From Alphaproteobacteria bacterium (lineage in GTDB: Bacteria; Pseudomonadota; Alphaproteobacteria; JABAAW01), in NCBI GenBank assembly GCA_014237925.1, contig JABACB010000004.1:7572-49902 (forward strand): a DNA stretch of 42,331 nt. The letters run 5' to 3'. The translations under genes and the position numbers were made by a program. Positions 1 to 8,682 of this stretch are shown one piece after another (the stretch's first letter is position 1; every line of letters begins with the position of its first letter). The notes under the pieces are model-generated. The model was given only the letters and a program-made list of their open reading frames with translations. It made no database searches and was not told where the DNA came from.

Positions 1-316
1 GCGGAACGAGGCTGTTGTGTCGTTCGACGAGAAGGCGGCTGCTTGCCAAGATGTTGCGCGCTTTGGTGCGGAACAATCCGATCGAACGGATGTGTTCTGT
101 CAGCGTACTCTCGCCGAGCGCGAGCATGTCTTCGGGCGTACGGATGTTCTCGAAGAGGGAGGTGGTTGCCTTGTTGACGCTGCGGTCGGTTGCTTGCGCA
201 GAGAGAATCACGGCAACGAGCAGCGTGTAGGGGTTATGCCAGCGCAGCTCGCCGCGCGGGTGCGGGGTCGCGGCTTGCAGACGCGCGTAGAATTGGTCGA
301 TGGTGTGAGGAGTCAT
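1..316 (-). CDS. nth: Endonuclease III (DNA glycosylase/AP lyase), partial at window edge
   Basis: Base-excision repair enzyme that removes oxidised pyrimidines and nicks the abasic site. Only the first 105 codons are in the window; the rest lies beyond position 1. The visible part matches the N-terminal helical region of the family: WHNPYTLLVAVILSAQATD, then NKAT, an EDMLALGE segment and an IGLFRTKARNI segment. The helix-hairpin-helix, the catalytic Lys and Asp and the 4Fe-4S cysteines would all lie outside, so activity cannot be judged. The start is ATG at 316, with GGGGTGAGG about 8 nt upstream as ribosome binding site. It follows the COQ9-family gene on the same strand after a 21-nt gap and is probably co-transcribed with it. 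Confidence 0.9.
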   Translation of the reverse strand, partial: MTPHTIDQFYARLQAATPHPRGELRWHNPYTLLVAVILSAQATDRSVNKATTSLFENIRTPEDMLALGESTLTEHIRSIGLFRTKARNILASSRLLVERHNSLVP

Positions 317-337
317 CACGATGCGCCTCACCCCGCG

Positions 338-1087
338 TCAAGGTTTGGCGTGCATCTTCCCCTTCACGAAAGTCGCGCGCAACAAAGCTGCTGCCAAACG
401 CAACCGCTCCCAAGGCGCTCTGCTGTCCGTGCCAGGATCCCTTCCCCGACAAAAAGGCTTGCGAAAAGATTTCACAGAGAGTTTTCCCACCCTTCTTCCG
501 AGCAGCAAAGCTTGATCGATTCGCTTTGCCAAGAAGATCCAAGTCTCGGCGCATTCCTCGGAGCGATCTCCAAGCCAAAAGAAAAGGGTCGGCACATAGA
601 CGAGCGCGAGAATCGCACGCTTCGTATAGAAGTTGTGGTCGACCGAACGATCTCCTGCAGCACGCCAAATCGTATCCAAAGTTTCGTAGAGGTAGCGCGT
701 CGTGTGGAGCAAGTGTTGCGGCTGCATCACGATAGGCACAGCTCGACGAAAAGCAGGACGCTCCTCGCTCCAAGGCTCAAGGCGCAACCTCACGCCGCGC
801 GCGACCTTCTCTCGAACGGCAAGGCTTGACCAGGCCTCCTCCTGCTGCGCTTTTTGCAAGTCCGCCGCAAGCTGCTGCTCGCCCGTATCGAAAGCAGCGC
901 AGACATAGTCGTAAGCACGCGCCGATGCAAAAATCAGCTCTGCGTCGTCAACGCCCCCCTCCTCTGCTGCGCGCAACAAGGCGGCTTTGCTCCATCCCCA
1001 GCGAGGCACATGCTTTAGCATGCACCGCATCAAAAGCGCCTTCTCTTGGCGAAAGGGATCGCAGGTCTTGTCCCTAAGGTAGCCCAT
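338..1087 (-). CDS. COQ9 family protein (ubiquinone biosynthesis accessory factor)
   Basis: A 249-residue protein of the COQ9 family. In eukaryotes COQ9 is a lipid-binding partner of the COQ7 hydroxylase in ubiquinone synthesis; the bacterial role is inferred from that. The family pattern is clear: an N-terminal helix with MLKHVPRWGWSKAALLRAAE, then the C-terminal signature with TIWRAAGDRSVDHNFYTKR followed by an LFFWLGD segment and a final FLAKRID helix. The last 45 or so residues are basic and poorly conserved. ATG at 1087 is chosen because the frame upstream is unlike the family and because a TTGACA promoter would place the transcript start almost on this ATG. The gene is divergent from the FemAB-like gene and upstream of nth. 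Confidence 0.85.
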   Translation of the reverse strand: MGYLRDKTCDPFRQEKALLMRCMLKHVPRWGWSKAALLRAAEEGGVDDAELIFASARAYDYVCAAFDTGEQQLAADLQKAQQEEAWSSLAVREKVARGVRLRLEPWSEERPAFRRAVPIVMQPQHLLHTTRYLYETLDTIWRAAGDRSVDHNFYTKRAILALVYVPTLFFWLGDRSEECAETWIFLAKRIDQALLLGRRVGKLSVKSFRKPFCRGRDPGTDSRAPWERLRLAAALLRATFVKGKMHAKP

Positions 1088-1092
1088 AAGGG

Positions 1093-1122
1093 ATATTCTC
1101 GGCTTTCTCGCACGCTTGTCAA
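1093..1122 (-). promoter_or_regulatory. Candidate sigma-70 promoter for the COQ9-nth unit
   Basis: On the minus strand a perfect TTGACA (1117-1122) is followed after 18 bp by GAATAT (1093-1098), a weak -10. The predicted transcript start is about 1086-1087, the A of the COQ9 ATG, which suggests a leaderless or near-leaderless mRNA. No good Shine-Dalgarno sequence precedes that ATG, which agrees. Called by eye. Confidence 0.45.
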
Positions 1123-1143
1123 TTCTCTTGTAAGAGGGATACT
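1116..1143 (+). promoter_or_regulatory. Candidate promoter for the FemAB-like gene
   Basis: TTGTCA (1116-1121), a 16-bp spacer and GATACT (1138-1143). The spacer contains the small palindrome CTCTTGTAAGAG (1125-1136). The -35 overlaps the -35 of the opposite promoter by five bases because TTGTCAA is nearly self-complementary. A 22-codon ATG reading frame (1150-1218) lies between this promoter and the gene start; I see no support for its translation. Confidence 0.4.
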
Positions 1144-1207
1144 GCCCCGATGCAAAAAAACACGCACAGCAACGAAGCATCCAACGAGGTAGCCAGCGAG
1201 GACAGCC

Positions 1208-2359
1208 GTGAAAGTTAACCTTGTACGCACGATCGAAGAAATCGCGCAGAGCGAATGGGACAAGCTGCCGAAAGGAACATCGCCCTTTTGGCACTACGAC
1301 TTCGTCCAAGCGCTGGAAACCTCGCGCTCGACAGGCGCGCACAGTGGCTGGCAGATGCGATTTCTCGTCCTCAAAGAACAACACAAGATCGTAGCAGCCT
1401 TGCCCCTGTGGCAGAAAAGCCATGGTATGGGCGAGTATGTCTTCGATCCGATGTTCGCCGAAAGCTGGCAGCACTTCAAGAATGCCTCCTACTATCCGAA
1501 GCTCGTCTCCGCCGTGCCCTTCACCCCCGTGCGTCTGCCGAAGCTTTTCGCCTTTGACAACCGCCAAAAGCGCGCCTTGCTGTCTCATGCGAAGGCTCTC
1601 TGTTGCAAGGAGGGCATGTCGTCGCTGCATCTCAACTTCGTGCCGAACGAAGAGGCGCGCCTTGCCGAAGAGGAAGGGTTTGCAAAAAGATGGAACCTTC
1701 AGTGCCATTGGCACGACCGAGGCTACGGCGATTTCGACAATTTTTTGCAAGAGCTCCCGCGCTCGCGCCGCAAGACGATCCGCAAAGAACGCGCTGTCTT
1801 ACAACGAAAGGGCTTTCGTTTCCGTCGCTTGAGCGGCGCAGACCTCTGCGGCGAGAAAGCGGACGCTTTATGGGATGCCTTCTATCGTCTTTACTGCGCA
1901 ACTTACGCGCGCAAATGGGGCTATCCTTACTTCACGCGCGATTTCTTCGCACAGGGCATCGGCGACAACGAAAATTTGGCGAACAGAACGCTACTGGTCG
2001 TAGGCGAGCAGGAAGGCAGAGTGCGCTCGGTTGCCTTGAGCTTTTTCGACGAACAAGCCCTCTACGGACGGCACTGGGGAGCTGCGGACTATGTTCCCTG
2101 CCTGCATTTCGAAACTTGCTACTACCAGTCGATCGTCTTCGCTTTGGAGCGCGGCTTGGCGCGCGTGGAGGCGGGAACGCAAGGCGTGAGCCACAAGCTT
2201 CCGCGCGGCTTCGATCCTGTGCTTCTCTCCAGCGTGCATTTTTTTTCTGATCCCGTCTTCGCACGCGCCGCCGCCCAGTGGTGTGCGCAAGAGCGACGCG
2301 CGATGGAAGCGTATGTTGCAGAGTTGCGTCTCCACGCCGTGAAGCGAGATGTCGACTAA
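1208..2359 (+). CDS. FemAB/GNAT-fold acyltransferase of the DUF482 (COG3146) family
   Basis: A 383-residue cytoplasmic protein matching the family annotated as 'peptidoglycan (peptidogalycan) biosynthesis' GNAT-like proteins. The real substrate of this family is not established. Support comes from the opening pattern (EWDKLPKGTSPFWHYDFVQALE), the central HLNFVPNEE and RKTIRKER blocks, and the ending pattern with ARVEAGTQGVSHKLPRGFDP, where family members have an E-G-A-Q-G-x-H-K-x-x-R-G motif. The start is GTG at 1208 with a GAGGA ribosome binding site 7 nt upstream; no in-frame ATG fits better. It is a single-gene unit that ends 8 bp from the convergent rnj gene, with no terminator visible between them. 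Confidence 0.85.
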   Translation: MKVNLVRTIEEIAQSEWDKLPKGTSPFWHYDFVQALETSRSTGAHSGWQMRFLVLKEQHKIVAALPLWQKSHGMGEYVFDPMFAESWQHFKNASYYPKLVSAVPFTPVRLPKLFAFDNRQKRALLSHAKALCCKEGMSSLHLNFVPNEEARLAEEEGFAKRWNLQCHWHDRGYGDFDNFLQELPRSRRKTIRKERAVLQRKGFRFRRLSGADLCGEKADALWDAFYRLYCATYARKWGYPYFTRDFFAQGIGDNENLANRTLLVVGEQEGRVRSVALSFFDEQALYGRHWGAADYVPCLHFETCYYQSIVFALERGLARVEAGTQGVSHKLPRGFDPVLLSSVHFFSDPVFARAAAQWCAQERRAMEAYVAELRLHAVKRDVD

Positions 2360-2367
2360 GGAGAAGC

Positions 2368-4149
2368 TCAGCGTCTCTTGACGAGCATCTTGACGAGCGG
2401 GCGTCGTCCCGTCGCTTTGGCGAGCTGCTTTGCGAAAGCACGCGCAAGCAACTTGTCCTTGGAGGAAGCGTCGAAGTCGTCCTCTCCGCGGGAGGAAGCG
2501 GAGCGTTTGCCTCTTCTTTCTGCGCGTGCATCGAGCGCGTCGAACGCGTCTGCCAGCAAGGCTCGTCCTTGTTGTTCGAGCAAGTCTTCGAGTCTTTTGT
2601 CGCCGAAGACGAGGAAGTGCGCTTCCGAAATGTTTTCGTTGCCCCTCGCGTTCGACGCGTCTAGCGAGAGCACACAAGTGCACGCTCCCTCTTCCGCAAG
2701 TCTGCGGCGTTCTTTGAGACCCTTGTCGCCCTGCGGCAGCCATCGCGGTTTGTCGTTGCTGCGTTCGAGATACTGCTCTTCGGCAGGCAGCACGGCGGAG
2801 AGGTTTTCGCACAGAACTCCATGAGCGTTGCGTTGGGCATTGCGTTGGAAGCGCAAGCCCTGCCCGTTGGTGACGACGCGCGTCTTCAGCCCTGCCTTCT
2901 CTGCGCGGCGCGCGTTTTCTTTCAGATGACGCGCTTCGCCGTGAATCGGCACGAACCACTGCGGACGCAGCCTGCGATAGACTTTCTCCGCCTCCTCCCC
3001 TGTTGCGTGTCCTGAGACATGCAGCGCGGGCAGAATGTTGTGGTCGATGATCTCGACCCCCCTTCGTGTCAGCGCGTTCTTGATTCTGGCAACGGCGGTC
3101 TCGTTGCCAGGGATCGTGCGACTGGAAAAAACGGCGACATCGCCGCGCGTCAAAAATCCGCTGCCGTGCGCCAAGCGATGCATGAAGGATCCGATCTCGC
3201 CCTGAGACCCTGTCGCCAGCAACACCGATCGTTCTGCGGGTAGTTTTGCGTCCAGCGTCTCCCCGCTCAACTCTTGCAACAAGTTGCAAGAACGCGCGAT
3301 CTCGGTCATGCGATGGAGCGCGCTGCCTGCAATGGAGAGCCTTCGTCCGCAGGCTTTCGCCGCGCGGGCGACAGAGAGGATGCGCGCGACGTTCGAGGCA
3401 AAGAGGGTGACAACGATTCGCCGATAGGGTTTGCAAAACAGGCTTTCGAAGGCGGGTTGTGTCGAGGCTTCGTCGCCGGAAGCGCCGTCGGCGAACATAT
3501 TGGTCGAATCGCCCATCATGGCGAGGAAGGGTAGCTGTTCTTTCTTGGCAAGGCTCTCAGCTTGATCGAACAGTCCTTCGTCGCTCGCAGCGCCGATCAC
3601 GGGAGTGGCATCCAGCTTCCAGTCGCCACTGTGGAGGACGATGCCGCACGAGGTCTCGATACACAAGGCGCAAGAATCAGGCACGGAGTGCGTTACAGGC
3701 ACAGCCGTGATGTGAAAGGGGGGGATAGAGAAGCGCTCGCCAAGCGCGAAGGTGTTGATCGCAAGCGTCGAACGTGCGCGCTCGAACTTGCCGAAGAACT
3801 CTCCCATGCGCTGCCACTTTTTGTGCAACAACGCTGCTGCAAAGGGAGGGGCGAAGACAGGACAACGCAGCTGCTCGCCCCAAAGATAGGGGACGGCGCC
3901 CAAATGATCCTCGTGCGCGTGCGTGATCACCAGCGCGCGAATGGCGGCGGCGTTGCGATAGAGGAAGTCGGGGTTCGGCAAGATCGCCTCGATACCGCCC
4001 TGCAGGTCGGCGGGCGGGAAGCCGATGCCGCAGTCTACGACGAGCCACGCACCGTCGTGACCGTACAGCGTCAGATTGCGTCCGACCTCGTTGCAACCGC
4101 TCAAGGGGACGAACAACACCTCCCCCTTGCGCGGCACAAGCTCGGTCAC
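2368..4149 (-). CDS. rnj: Ribonuclease J (metallo-beta-lactamase/beta-CASP RNase)
   Basis: A 593-residue zinc-dependent RNase with endo- and 5'-3' exonuclease activity in mRNA decay and rRNA maturation. The metallo-beta-lactamase motifs are all present: THAHEDHLGA near residues 76-85, VPVTHSVPDS, HSGDWKLD, then the beta-CASP part with VSGHATGEE and FVPIHGEARHLKEN. The C-terminal 60 residues are rich in Arg, Ser and Asp and are longer than usual (family about 550-560 residues). The start is the GTG at 4149, which overlaps the coaX stop by 4 nt (GTGA); there is no separate ribosome binding site, so translational coupling is likely. The frame remains open upstream inside coaX, but those residues do not resemble RNase J. 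It is the last gene of the nuo-birA-coaX-rnj array. Confidence 0.93.
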   Translation of the reverse strand: MTELVPRKGEVLFVPLSGCNEVGRNLTLYGHDGAWLVVDCGIGFPPADLQGGIEAILPNPDFLYRNAAAIRALVITHAHEDHLGAVPYLWGEQLRCPVFAPPFAAALLHKKWQRMGEFFGKFERARSTLAINTFALGERFSIPPFHITAVPVTHSVPDSCALCIETSCGIVLHSGDWKLDATPVIGAASDEGLFDQAESLAKKEQLPFLAMMGDSTNMFADGASGDEASTQPAFESLFCKPYRRIVVTLFASNVARILSVARAAKACGRRLSIAGSALHRMTEIARSCNLLQELSGETLDAKLPAERSVLLATGSQGEIGSFMHRLAHGSGFLTRGDVAVFSSRTIPGNETAVARIKNALTRRGVEIIDHNILPALHVSGHATGEEAEKVYRRLRPQWFVPIHGEARHLKENARRAEKAGLKTRVVTNGQGLRFQRNAQRNAHGVLCENLSAVLPAEEQYLERSNDKPRWLPQGDKGLKERRRLAEEGACTCVLSLDASNARGNENISEAHFLVFGDKRLEDLLEQQGRALLADAFDALDARAERRGKRSASSRGEDDFDASSKDKLLARAFAKQLAKATGRRPLVKMLVKRR

Positions 4150-4943
4150 GTCGACGAGACTGGGGTATGGGCAGACGGCAAGCGCATCAATCCTTCGATG
4201 GTGAGGTCCGTATCGATGTGGCGAAGCTGGGGGCAATCGGCTTGGAGCAGGGCGGCAAATCCTCCCGTTGCGATCGTCGCGACCGACGAGGGAGATTCCG
4301 AAAGCCTGCGCGTGAGGCGTGCGCACATGCCCTCGACTAGCGCGATCCACCCCCAATAGAATCCCGCGCGCATCGCGGAGATCGTGTCCGTGCCGAAGGG
4401 CTCGGGGTGCGGGCAGAGATCGATCGCAGGAAGGCGCGCCGTGCGCGAGACAAGCGTGTCGCGCGAAATCTCGATGCCGGGGGCAATCGCACCGCCGATG
4501 TAGCGCGCTTGGGCGTCGAGCAGATCGAAGGTCGTCGCCGTGCCGAAGTCGACGATAACGGCGGGCGCACCGTACTTTTCCTTCGCCGCAAAGGCGTTGA
4601 TCAGACGATCGACCCCGATCTCATCAGGATTCCCCACACTCGTTGCAAGCGGAATGTCGCGCCCCTGCACAAGCTCGGCATCCCGCTTCAAAAAAAGCCG
4701 TCCCGTCTGCGCAAGAGGAGCCGTCAGCTGGGGCACCACGCTCGCCAAGACGATGCGCTCGATCGCACGCGGAGAAAGATCGACAAGCGCGAACATGCTT
4801 TGCAGCCAAGCGGCATACTCTTCCGCCGTGCGCTCGATACGCGACGAGAAGCGCCAGCGATGCTCGATGCGCGCACCCGCAGGGTCGCAAACAGCAACGA
4901 CGCCGTGCGTGTTGCCGACATCGATGGCAAGCAGATTACCCAC
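4146..4943 (-). CDS. coaX: Type III pantothenate kinase
   Basis: Phosphorylates pantothenate, the first step of coenzyme A synthesis. 265 residues, normal for the family. The ASKHA-fold motifs are present: IDVGNT at residues 7-12, the GVDRLINAFAAKE segment, DFGTATTFDLLD, and YIGGAIAPGIEISRDTL. The start is GTG at 4943, three bases after the birA stop, with GGGTGGG-like purines around it. The birA-coaX-rnj order downstream of nuoN is widespread in alphaproteobacteria. The stop overlaps the rnj start by 4 nt. Confidence 0.95.
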   Translation of the reverse strand: MGNLLAIDVGNTHGVVAVCDPAGARIEHRWRFSSRIERTAEEYAAWLQSMFALVDLSPRAIERIVLASVVPQLTAPLAQTGRLFLKRDAELVQGRDIPLATSVGNPDEIGVDRLINAFAAKEKYGAPAVIVDFGTATTFDLLDAQARYIGGAIAPGIEISRDTLVSRTARLPAIDLCPHPEPFGTDTISAMRAGFYWGWIALVEGMCARLTRRLSESPSSVATIATGGFAALLQADCPQLRHIDTDLTIEGLMRLPSAHTPVSST

Positions 4944-4946
4944 CCG

Positions 4947-5678
4947 TCAGAATCGAGGACGCACGGCGAGAACATCGCCGCTCGCGTAGCTTCGGCGAAC
5001 GCCGTTGTCGTCCTCCAAAAGGAGCTGTCCCTCCTCGTCCATGCCACGACACAATCCCTCGACGTGTCGTTCTTCCGACAAGGCAAGGCACACCCTTCTT
5101 CCCAGTCCGTACAGCTGCTTTTCGATGCGTCGGTAGAAGACGGCAAAACCCTCGACTTGGAAAGCCTGCCACAACACATCGAACTCCGTCATGAAACGTT
5201 GCAAAAGCCTGTCAGGCAGGATGTCGCCAACTCCGCAAGCTGCCAAGCTTGTCGCGGGAAAAGCGCTGTCGAGAGGGTGATGCAAGATATTCACGCCGAC
5301 GCCGATGATCAAAAAAGGCTGCCTCTCGTGGTGGAACGCCTCGATGAGCAAGCCTGAAACCTTGCGCTCGTCGATCAACACGTCGTTCGGCCACTTGAAC
5401 TTAAACCTGTCCGGCTCGACGACCGAACCCAAGACGCGCGACAGAATCACCGCGCTCAACAGCGAATAACGCGCCCACGCCGTTTCCGGCAGACGCGGGA
5501 CGACGATCAGCGAAAAATACAAGTTGCCGAGCGGAGACATCCATGCATGATCGCGTCGTCCGCGCCCGTGCGTCTGCTCGTCGGCAAGGATCGTGTCGGC
5601 GTGCGCCCCTTCGCCGCGCAAGATTCGCCGTTTGGCTTCGGCGTTCGTCGAATCGACGGCGGGGAGGTGGACAAACAC
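4947..5678 (-). CDS. birA: Biotin--[acetyl-CoA-carboxylase] ligase (BirA, ligase only)
   Basis: Attaches biotin to the acetyl-CoA carboxylase carrier protein through biotinyl-AMP. 243 residues with no N-terminal winged helix, so it is a ligase without the repressor function of E. coli BirA. Visible motifs: DSTNAEAKR, GRGRRDHAWMSPLGNLYFS (biotinyl-AMP loop), KWPNDVLI, KVSGLLIE and GVGVNI, with a small C-terminal SH3-like domain. The GTG at 5678 is preferred: AGCAGG lies 6 nt upstream and the start follows the nuoN stop by 10 nt. A TTG at 5699 inside nuoN is an alternative that adds seven residues. Confidence 0.92.
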   Translation of the reverse strand: MFVHLPAVDSTNAEAKRRILRGEGAHADTILADEQTHGRGRRDHAWMSPLGNLYFSLIVVPRLPETAWARYSLLSAVILSRVLGSVVEPDRFKFKWPNDVLIDERKVSGLLIEAFHHERQPFLIIGVGVNILHHPLDSAFPATSLAACGVGDILPDRLLQRFMTEFDVLWQAFQVEGFAVFYRRIEKQLYGLGRRVCLALSEERHVEGLCRGMDEEGQLLLEDDNGVRRSYASGDVLAVRPRF

Positions 5679-5688
5679 GAACGCCTGC

Positions 5689-7197
5689 TTACAACGCAAA
5701 CAGCACGCGTACGGCTTGTTCGCTTTGTTGCAAAAGCCACGACGGAGAAAGCGTCAGCACCACGACCGCGACCGCCGCGCCGTAGAGGATCCATCGGTTG
5801 CTGCGTCCTCGTAGGGTCACCTGTTCTTGCGGCTCGTCGAAGTACATGACCTTGACGATACGAATGTAGTAGAAGGCGCTGACGACGCTGGCTACAACGC
5901 CGCACAGCGCGAGCCACGCAAGGTCGGAGCGCAATGCTTCGAGGAAGATATAGAACTTGGCGAAGAAGCCCGCGAACGGCGGCAAGCCCGCCATCGAGAA
6001 CATCAACACGGAGAGCGCGAGTGCGGCTTTCGGATCCGTGTGCGACAAGCCGCTCAAGTCGTACAAACGTTCGCTTGGCTGTCCTGCGTTGCGCATAGCG
6101 AGCAGCACGGCGAAAAGTCCGAGGGTCATCGTCATGTAGATGCTCAAATAGAACAACACCGCCCGCATGCCCTCAGGCGTCGCCGTTGCAAAGCCGATCA
6201 GCAGGATGCCGATGTGCGTGATCGCGCTGTAGGCGACGAAGCGTTTGAGGTTGCTCTGCGGCAGGGTTGCCAGCGCGCCCAGCAGCATCGAGGCGAGCGC
6301 GAGCAGGGCGAGAATCGGTTGCCAAGCCTCGCTCAGCGGCAGGAAGGCTTCGACGAGCAGGCGCATGAGCAACGCGAGCGCAGCAACCTTCGCGGCGGTC
6401 GCCAAGAAGGCGACCGTAGAGCTGGGCGCGCCTTCGTAGACATCGGGCGTCCACATGTGGAAGGGCACGGCGGAGATCTTGAAGGCGATCGCAGACAGCG
6501 TCAGAACCATGCCGACCTGTAGCATCAGCGAGGATTCGCCGGAAAGGCTGGCTGACGAGATCGAGGCGAAATCGATCGCCCCCACGCTGCCGTAGAGCAG
6601 CGAACAGCCGAACAACAGCAAGGCGGAAGAGAGCGCTCCCAGCATGAAGTATTTCAGTCCCGCCTCGCTGCTGCGCAGATTGTCGCGTTGAAACGCGGCG
6701 CAGATGTAGAGCGCGAGGCTTTGCAACTCCAAGCCAACATACAGTGCCAGCAACGATTGCGCCGAGACCATAAGACACATGCCAAGCGTTGCAAGCAGCA
6801 CGACGATCACATACTCGAAGCGGTACAGGCTTTTCGAAACAGCTTCGTGGCGGACAAAAACCTGTCCAATCACAAGCACGCAGGCGGTCGTCAGCAAAAT
6901 GAGAACTTTGCCGAACAACGCGAACGCATCCAGCCGAAAATGACGGTCGATCAAGCTCGCCACCGCCGTCACCGCGGGCTCACTGGAAAAAGATTCGTTG
7001 GAAAAGCGCCAGTCCTGACGACTCCACAGCAACAGGGCTGCAAGCGCGACCAGCAACAGGATGCTCAAGTAGCAGACGAGCCGTGCCGAATTTCTTTCAG
7101 GTAGCAACAATCCGAGCAGCAACAGCAACAACGTAGCGCACGCCAAGACGAGCTCCACCCCCAACGAAAACCACAGGGCTGCCAACACTTCGCTCAT
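5689..7197 (-). CDS. nuoN: NADH-quinone oxidoreductase subunit N
   Basis: Antiporter-like membrane subunit of complex I that takes part in proton pumping. 502 residues with about 14 hydrophobic helices. Family signatures include the conserved Glu in the LYVGLELQSLALY helix, the FKISAVPFHMWTPDVYEGAP segment, NLKRFVAYSAITHIG, and LPPFAGFFAKFYIF. Start ATG at 7197 overlaps the nuoM stop by one base (TGATG). It is the last nuo gene; birA follows after 10 nt, so the vitamin-related genes probably share the transcript. Confidence 0.97.
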   Translation of the reverse strand: MSEVLAALWFSLGVELVLACATLLLLLLGLLLPERNSARLVCYLSILLLVALAALLLWSRQDWRFSNESFSSEPAVTAVASLIDRHFRLDAFALFGKVLILLTTACVLVIGQVFVRHEAVSKSLYRFEYVIVVLLATLGMCLMVSAQSLLALYVGLELQSLALYICAAFQRDNLRSSEAGLKYFMLGALSSALLLFGCSLLYGSVGAIDFASISSASLSGESSLMLQVGMVLTLSAIAFKISAVPFHMWTPDVYEGAPSSTVAFLATAAKVAALALLMRLLVEAFLPLSEAWQPILALLALASMLLGALATLPQSNLKRFVAYSAITHIGILLIGFATATPEGMRAVLFYLSIYMTMTLGLFAVLLAMRNAGQPSERLYDLSGLSHTDPKAALALSVLMFSMAGLPPFAGFFAKFYIFLEALRSDLAWLALCGVVASVVSAFYYIRIVKVMYFDEPQEQVTLRGRSNRWILYGAAVAVVVLTLSPSWLLQQSEQAVRVLFAL

Positions 7198-8669
7198 CAG
7201 GGTGCAGCAGCTCCCAAGATCGGCGCTAGCGGCAACGCGACGATGCGCAAAAAGGGCATCGGATACAAACCGATCCAAAGGACGGGTAGCACCAGCGAAG
7301 TGAGAATGACATTCTCGCGTAGATGCAAATCATAAAGCGCGGCGGGCTTGGCTTCGCTTGCGCCGAAGAAGACGCGGCGATAGAGATGGAGCATGTAGCC
7401 GGCACCCAAGATCATGCCGAGCGCCAAAACCCAGGCGGTGGCGGGCGAAGCGCGAAACACGCCGAGTAGCGTCAAAATCTCTCCGACGAATCCGCTGGTG
7501 CCGGGCAAACCGATCGACGCGAGCATGAACACCATCGTCAAGCGCGCATAGACGGGCATCGGCTGCACGACAGCACGGAACGCACCGATGTCGCGCGTCT
7601 TGGCGCGTTCGTAAAGAATGCCGACGCACAGAAAGAGCGCCGCCGAGACAAGTCCATGGCTGATCATTTGCATCACCGCGCCAGAGAGCGCCTGCGCGTT
7701 GTCGGCGAAAAGACCCGCCGTCACAAAGCCCATGTGGGCGACCGAAGAATAGGCGATCAGCTTTTTGATGTCCGTCTGCACAAGGGCGACCAACGACGCA
7801 TAGACGACCGCGATCGCAGAGAGAACGAACACCAACGGCGCGTAGAACTGCGAGGCATCGGGAAGAATCGGAAGGCAGAAACGCAAGAAGCCGTAGCCCC
7901 CCATCTTCAACAGCAGTCCGGCAAGCATGACAGAGCCCGCCGTAGGCGCCTCGACATGCGCGTCGGGAAGCCATGTGTGAAAAGGCCACATCGGCGTCTT
8001 CACCGCAAACGAGGCGAAGAAGCCCAGCCACAGAATCTTCTGCAAGGCGGGCGAAAACTCTGTCTGCATGAGCTCCGAGAAGGAGGTCGTTCCCCCGATC
8101 CAAGTCAGAGAGAGAATCGAGAGCAACATCAGCAGCGAGCCGAGCAGCGTGTAGAGAAAAAATTTGAACGCTGCGTAGATGCGCCGCTCGCCCCCCCAAA
8201 CGCCGATGATGTAGAACATCGGCAACAGTACCCCCTCAAAAAACAGATAGAACAGGACCGTATCGGTCGCCAAGAAGGCGCCCAAGGAAAGGCTTTCCAA
8301 CACCAAAAACGCCGCCATGAAATCGCGCACGCGCTTGGCAACCGAACGCCAGCTCGCAAGAATGCACAGCACCGTGAGAAAGCTTGCAAGCACCACGAAG
8401 AACAGAGAAATCCCATCGACGCCCACTCGATAGCCGATGCCCGATTCGGCGATCCACACGCTCGATTCGGCGAATTGGAAGCCCTCTTGTCGAGGATCGA
8501 AAGCATACCAAAGCACGAGTGTCAGAAGGAAGGTCGACATCGCAACCCACAGAGCCGTCGCTTTCGCGGCAAGCGCGACATCCTTGTCCTGTCCGCGGAT
8601 GAGCGTCAGCAGCAACGCTCCCAGCAACGGCAGGAAGATGATCGTCGAAAGGAGAGGCCAGTCGTTCAT
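7197..8669 (-). CDS. nuoM: NADH-quinone oxidoreductase subunit M
   Basis: Antiporter-like proton-pumping subunit of complex I, 490 residues, multi-spanning inner-membrane protein. Motifs: FFEGVLLPMFYIIGVWGG (with the key Glu), the KTPMWPFHTWLPDAHVEAPT block, DIKKLIAYSSVAHMGFV, and LPGTSGFVGE. It starts at ATG 8669, 13 nt after the nuoL stop, and shares one base with nuoN. A run of seven C on the forward strand near 8194-8200 lies inside the gene. Confidence 0.97.
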   Translation of the reverse strand: MNDWPLLSTIIFLPLLGALLLTLIRGQDKDVALAAKATALWVAMSTFLLTLVLWYAFDPRQEGFQFAESSVWIAESGIGYRVGVDGISLFFVVLASFLTVLCILASWRSVAKRVRDFMAAFLVLESLSLGAFLATDTVLFYLFFEGVLLPMFYIIGVWGGERRIYAAFKFFLYTLLGSLLMLLSILSLTWIGGTTSFSELMQTEFSPALQKILWLGFFASFAVKTPMWPFHTWLPDAHVEAPTAGSVMLAGLLLKMGGYGFLRFCLPILPDASQFYAPLVFVLSAIAVVYASLVALVQTDIKKLIAYSSVAHMGFVTAGLFADNAQALSGAVMQMISHGLVSAALFLCVGILYERAKTRDIGAFRAVVQPMPVYARLTMVFMLASIGLPGTSGFVGEILTLLGVFRASPATAWVLALGMILGAGYMLHLYRRVFFGASEAKPAALYDLHLRENVILTSLVLPVLWIGLYPMPFLRIVALPLAPILGAAAP

Positions 8670-8682
8670 CGTCGCTTGCAGC

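Noticed and set aside
17-829. 270-codon plus-strand frame
   Set aside because: Antisense to nth and the COQ9-family gene, both of which show clear family motifs on the minus strand; in GC-rich DNA long antisense frames are common.
1150-1218. 22-codon leader peptide before the FemAB-like gene
   Set aside because: No ribosome binding site or regulatory codon pattern is visible; it overlaps the gene start out of frame, probably by chance.
338-1750. Long minus-strand frame extending the COQ9-family gene to 470 codons
   Set aside because: The part upstream of 1087 is antisense to the FemAB-like gene and has no family resemblance.
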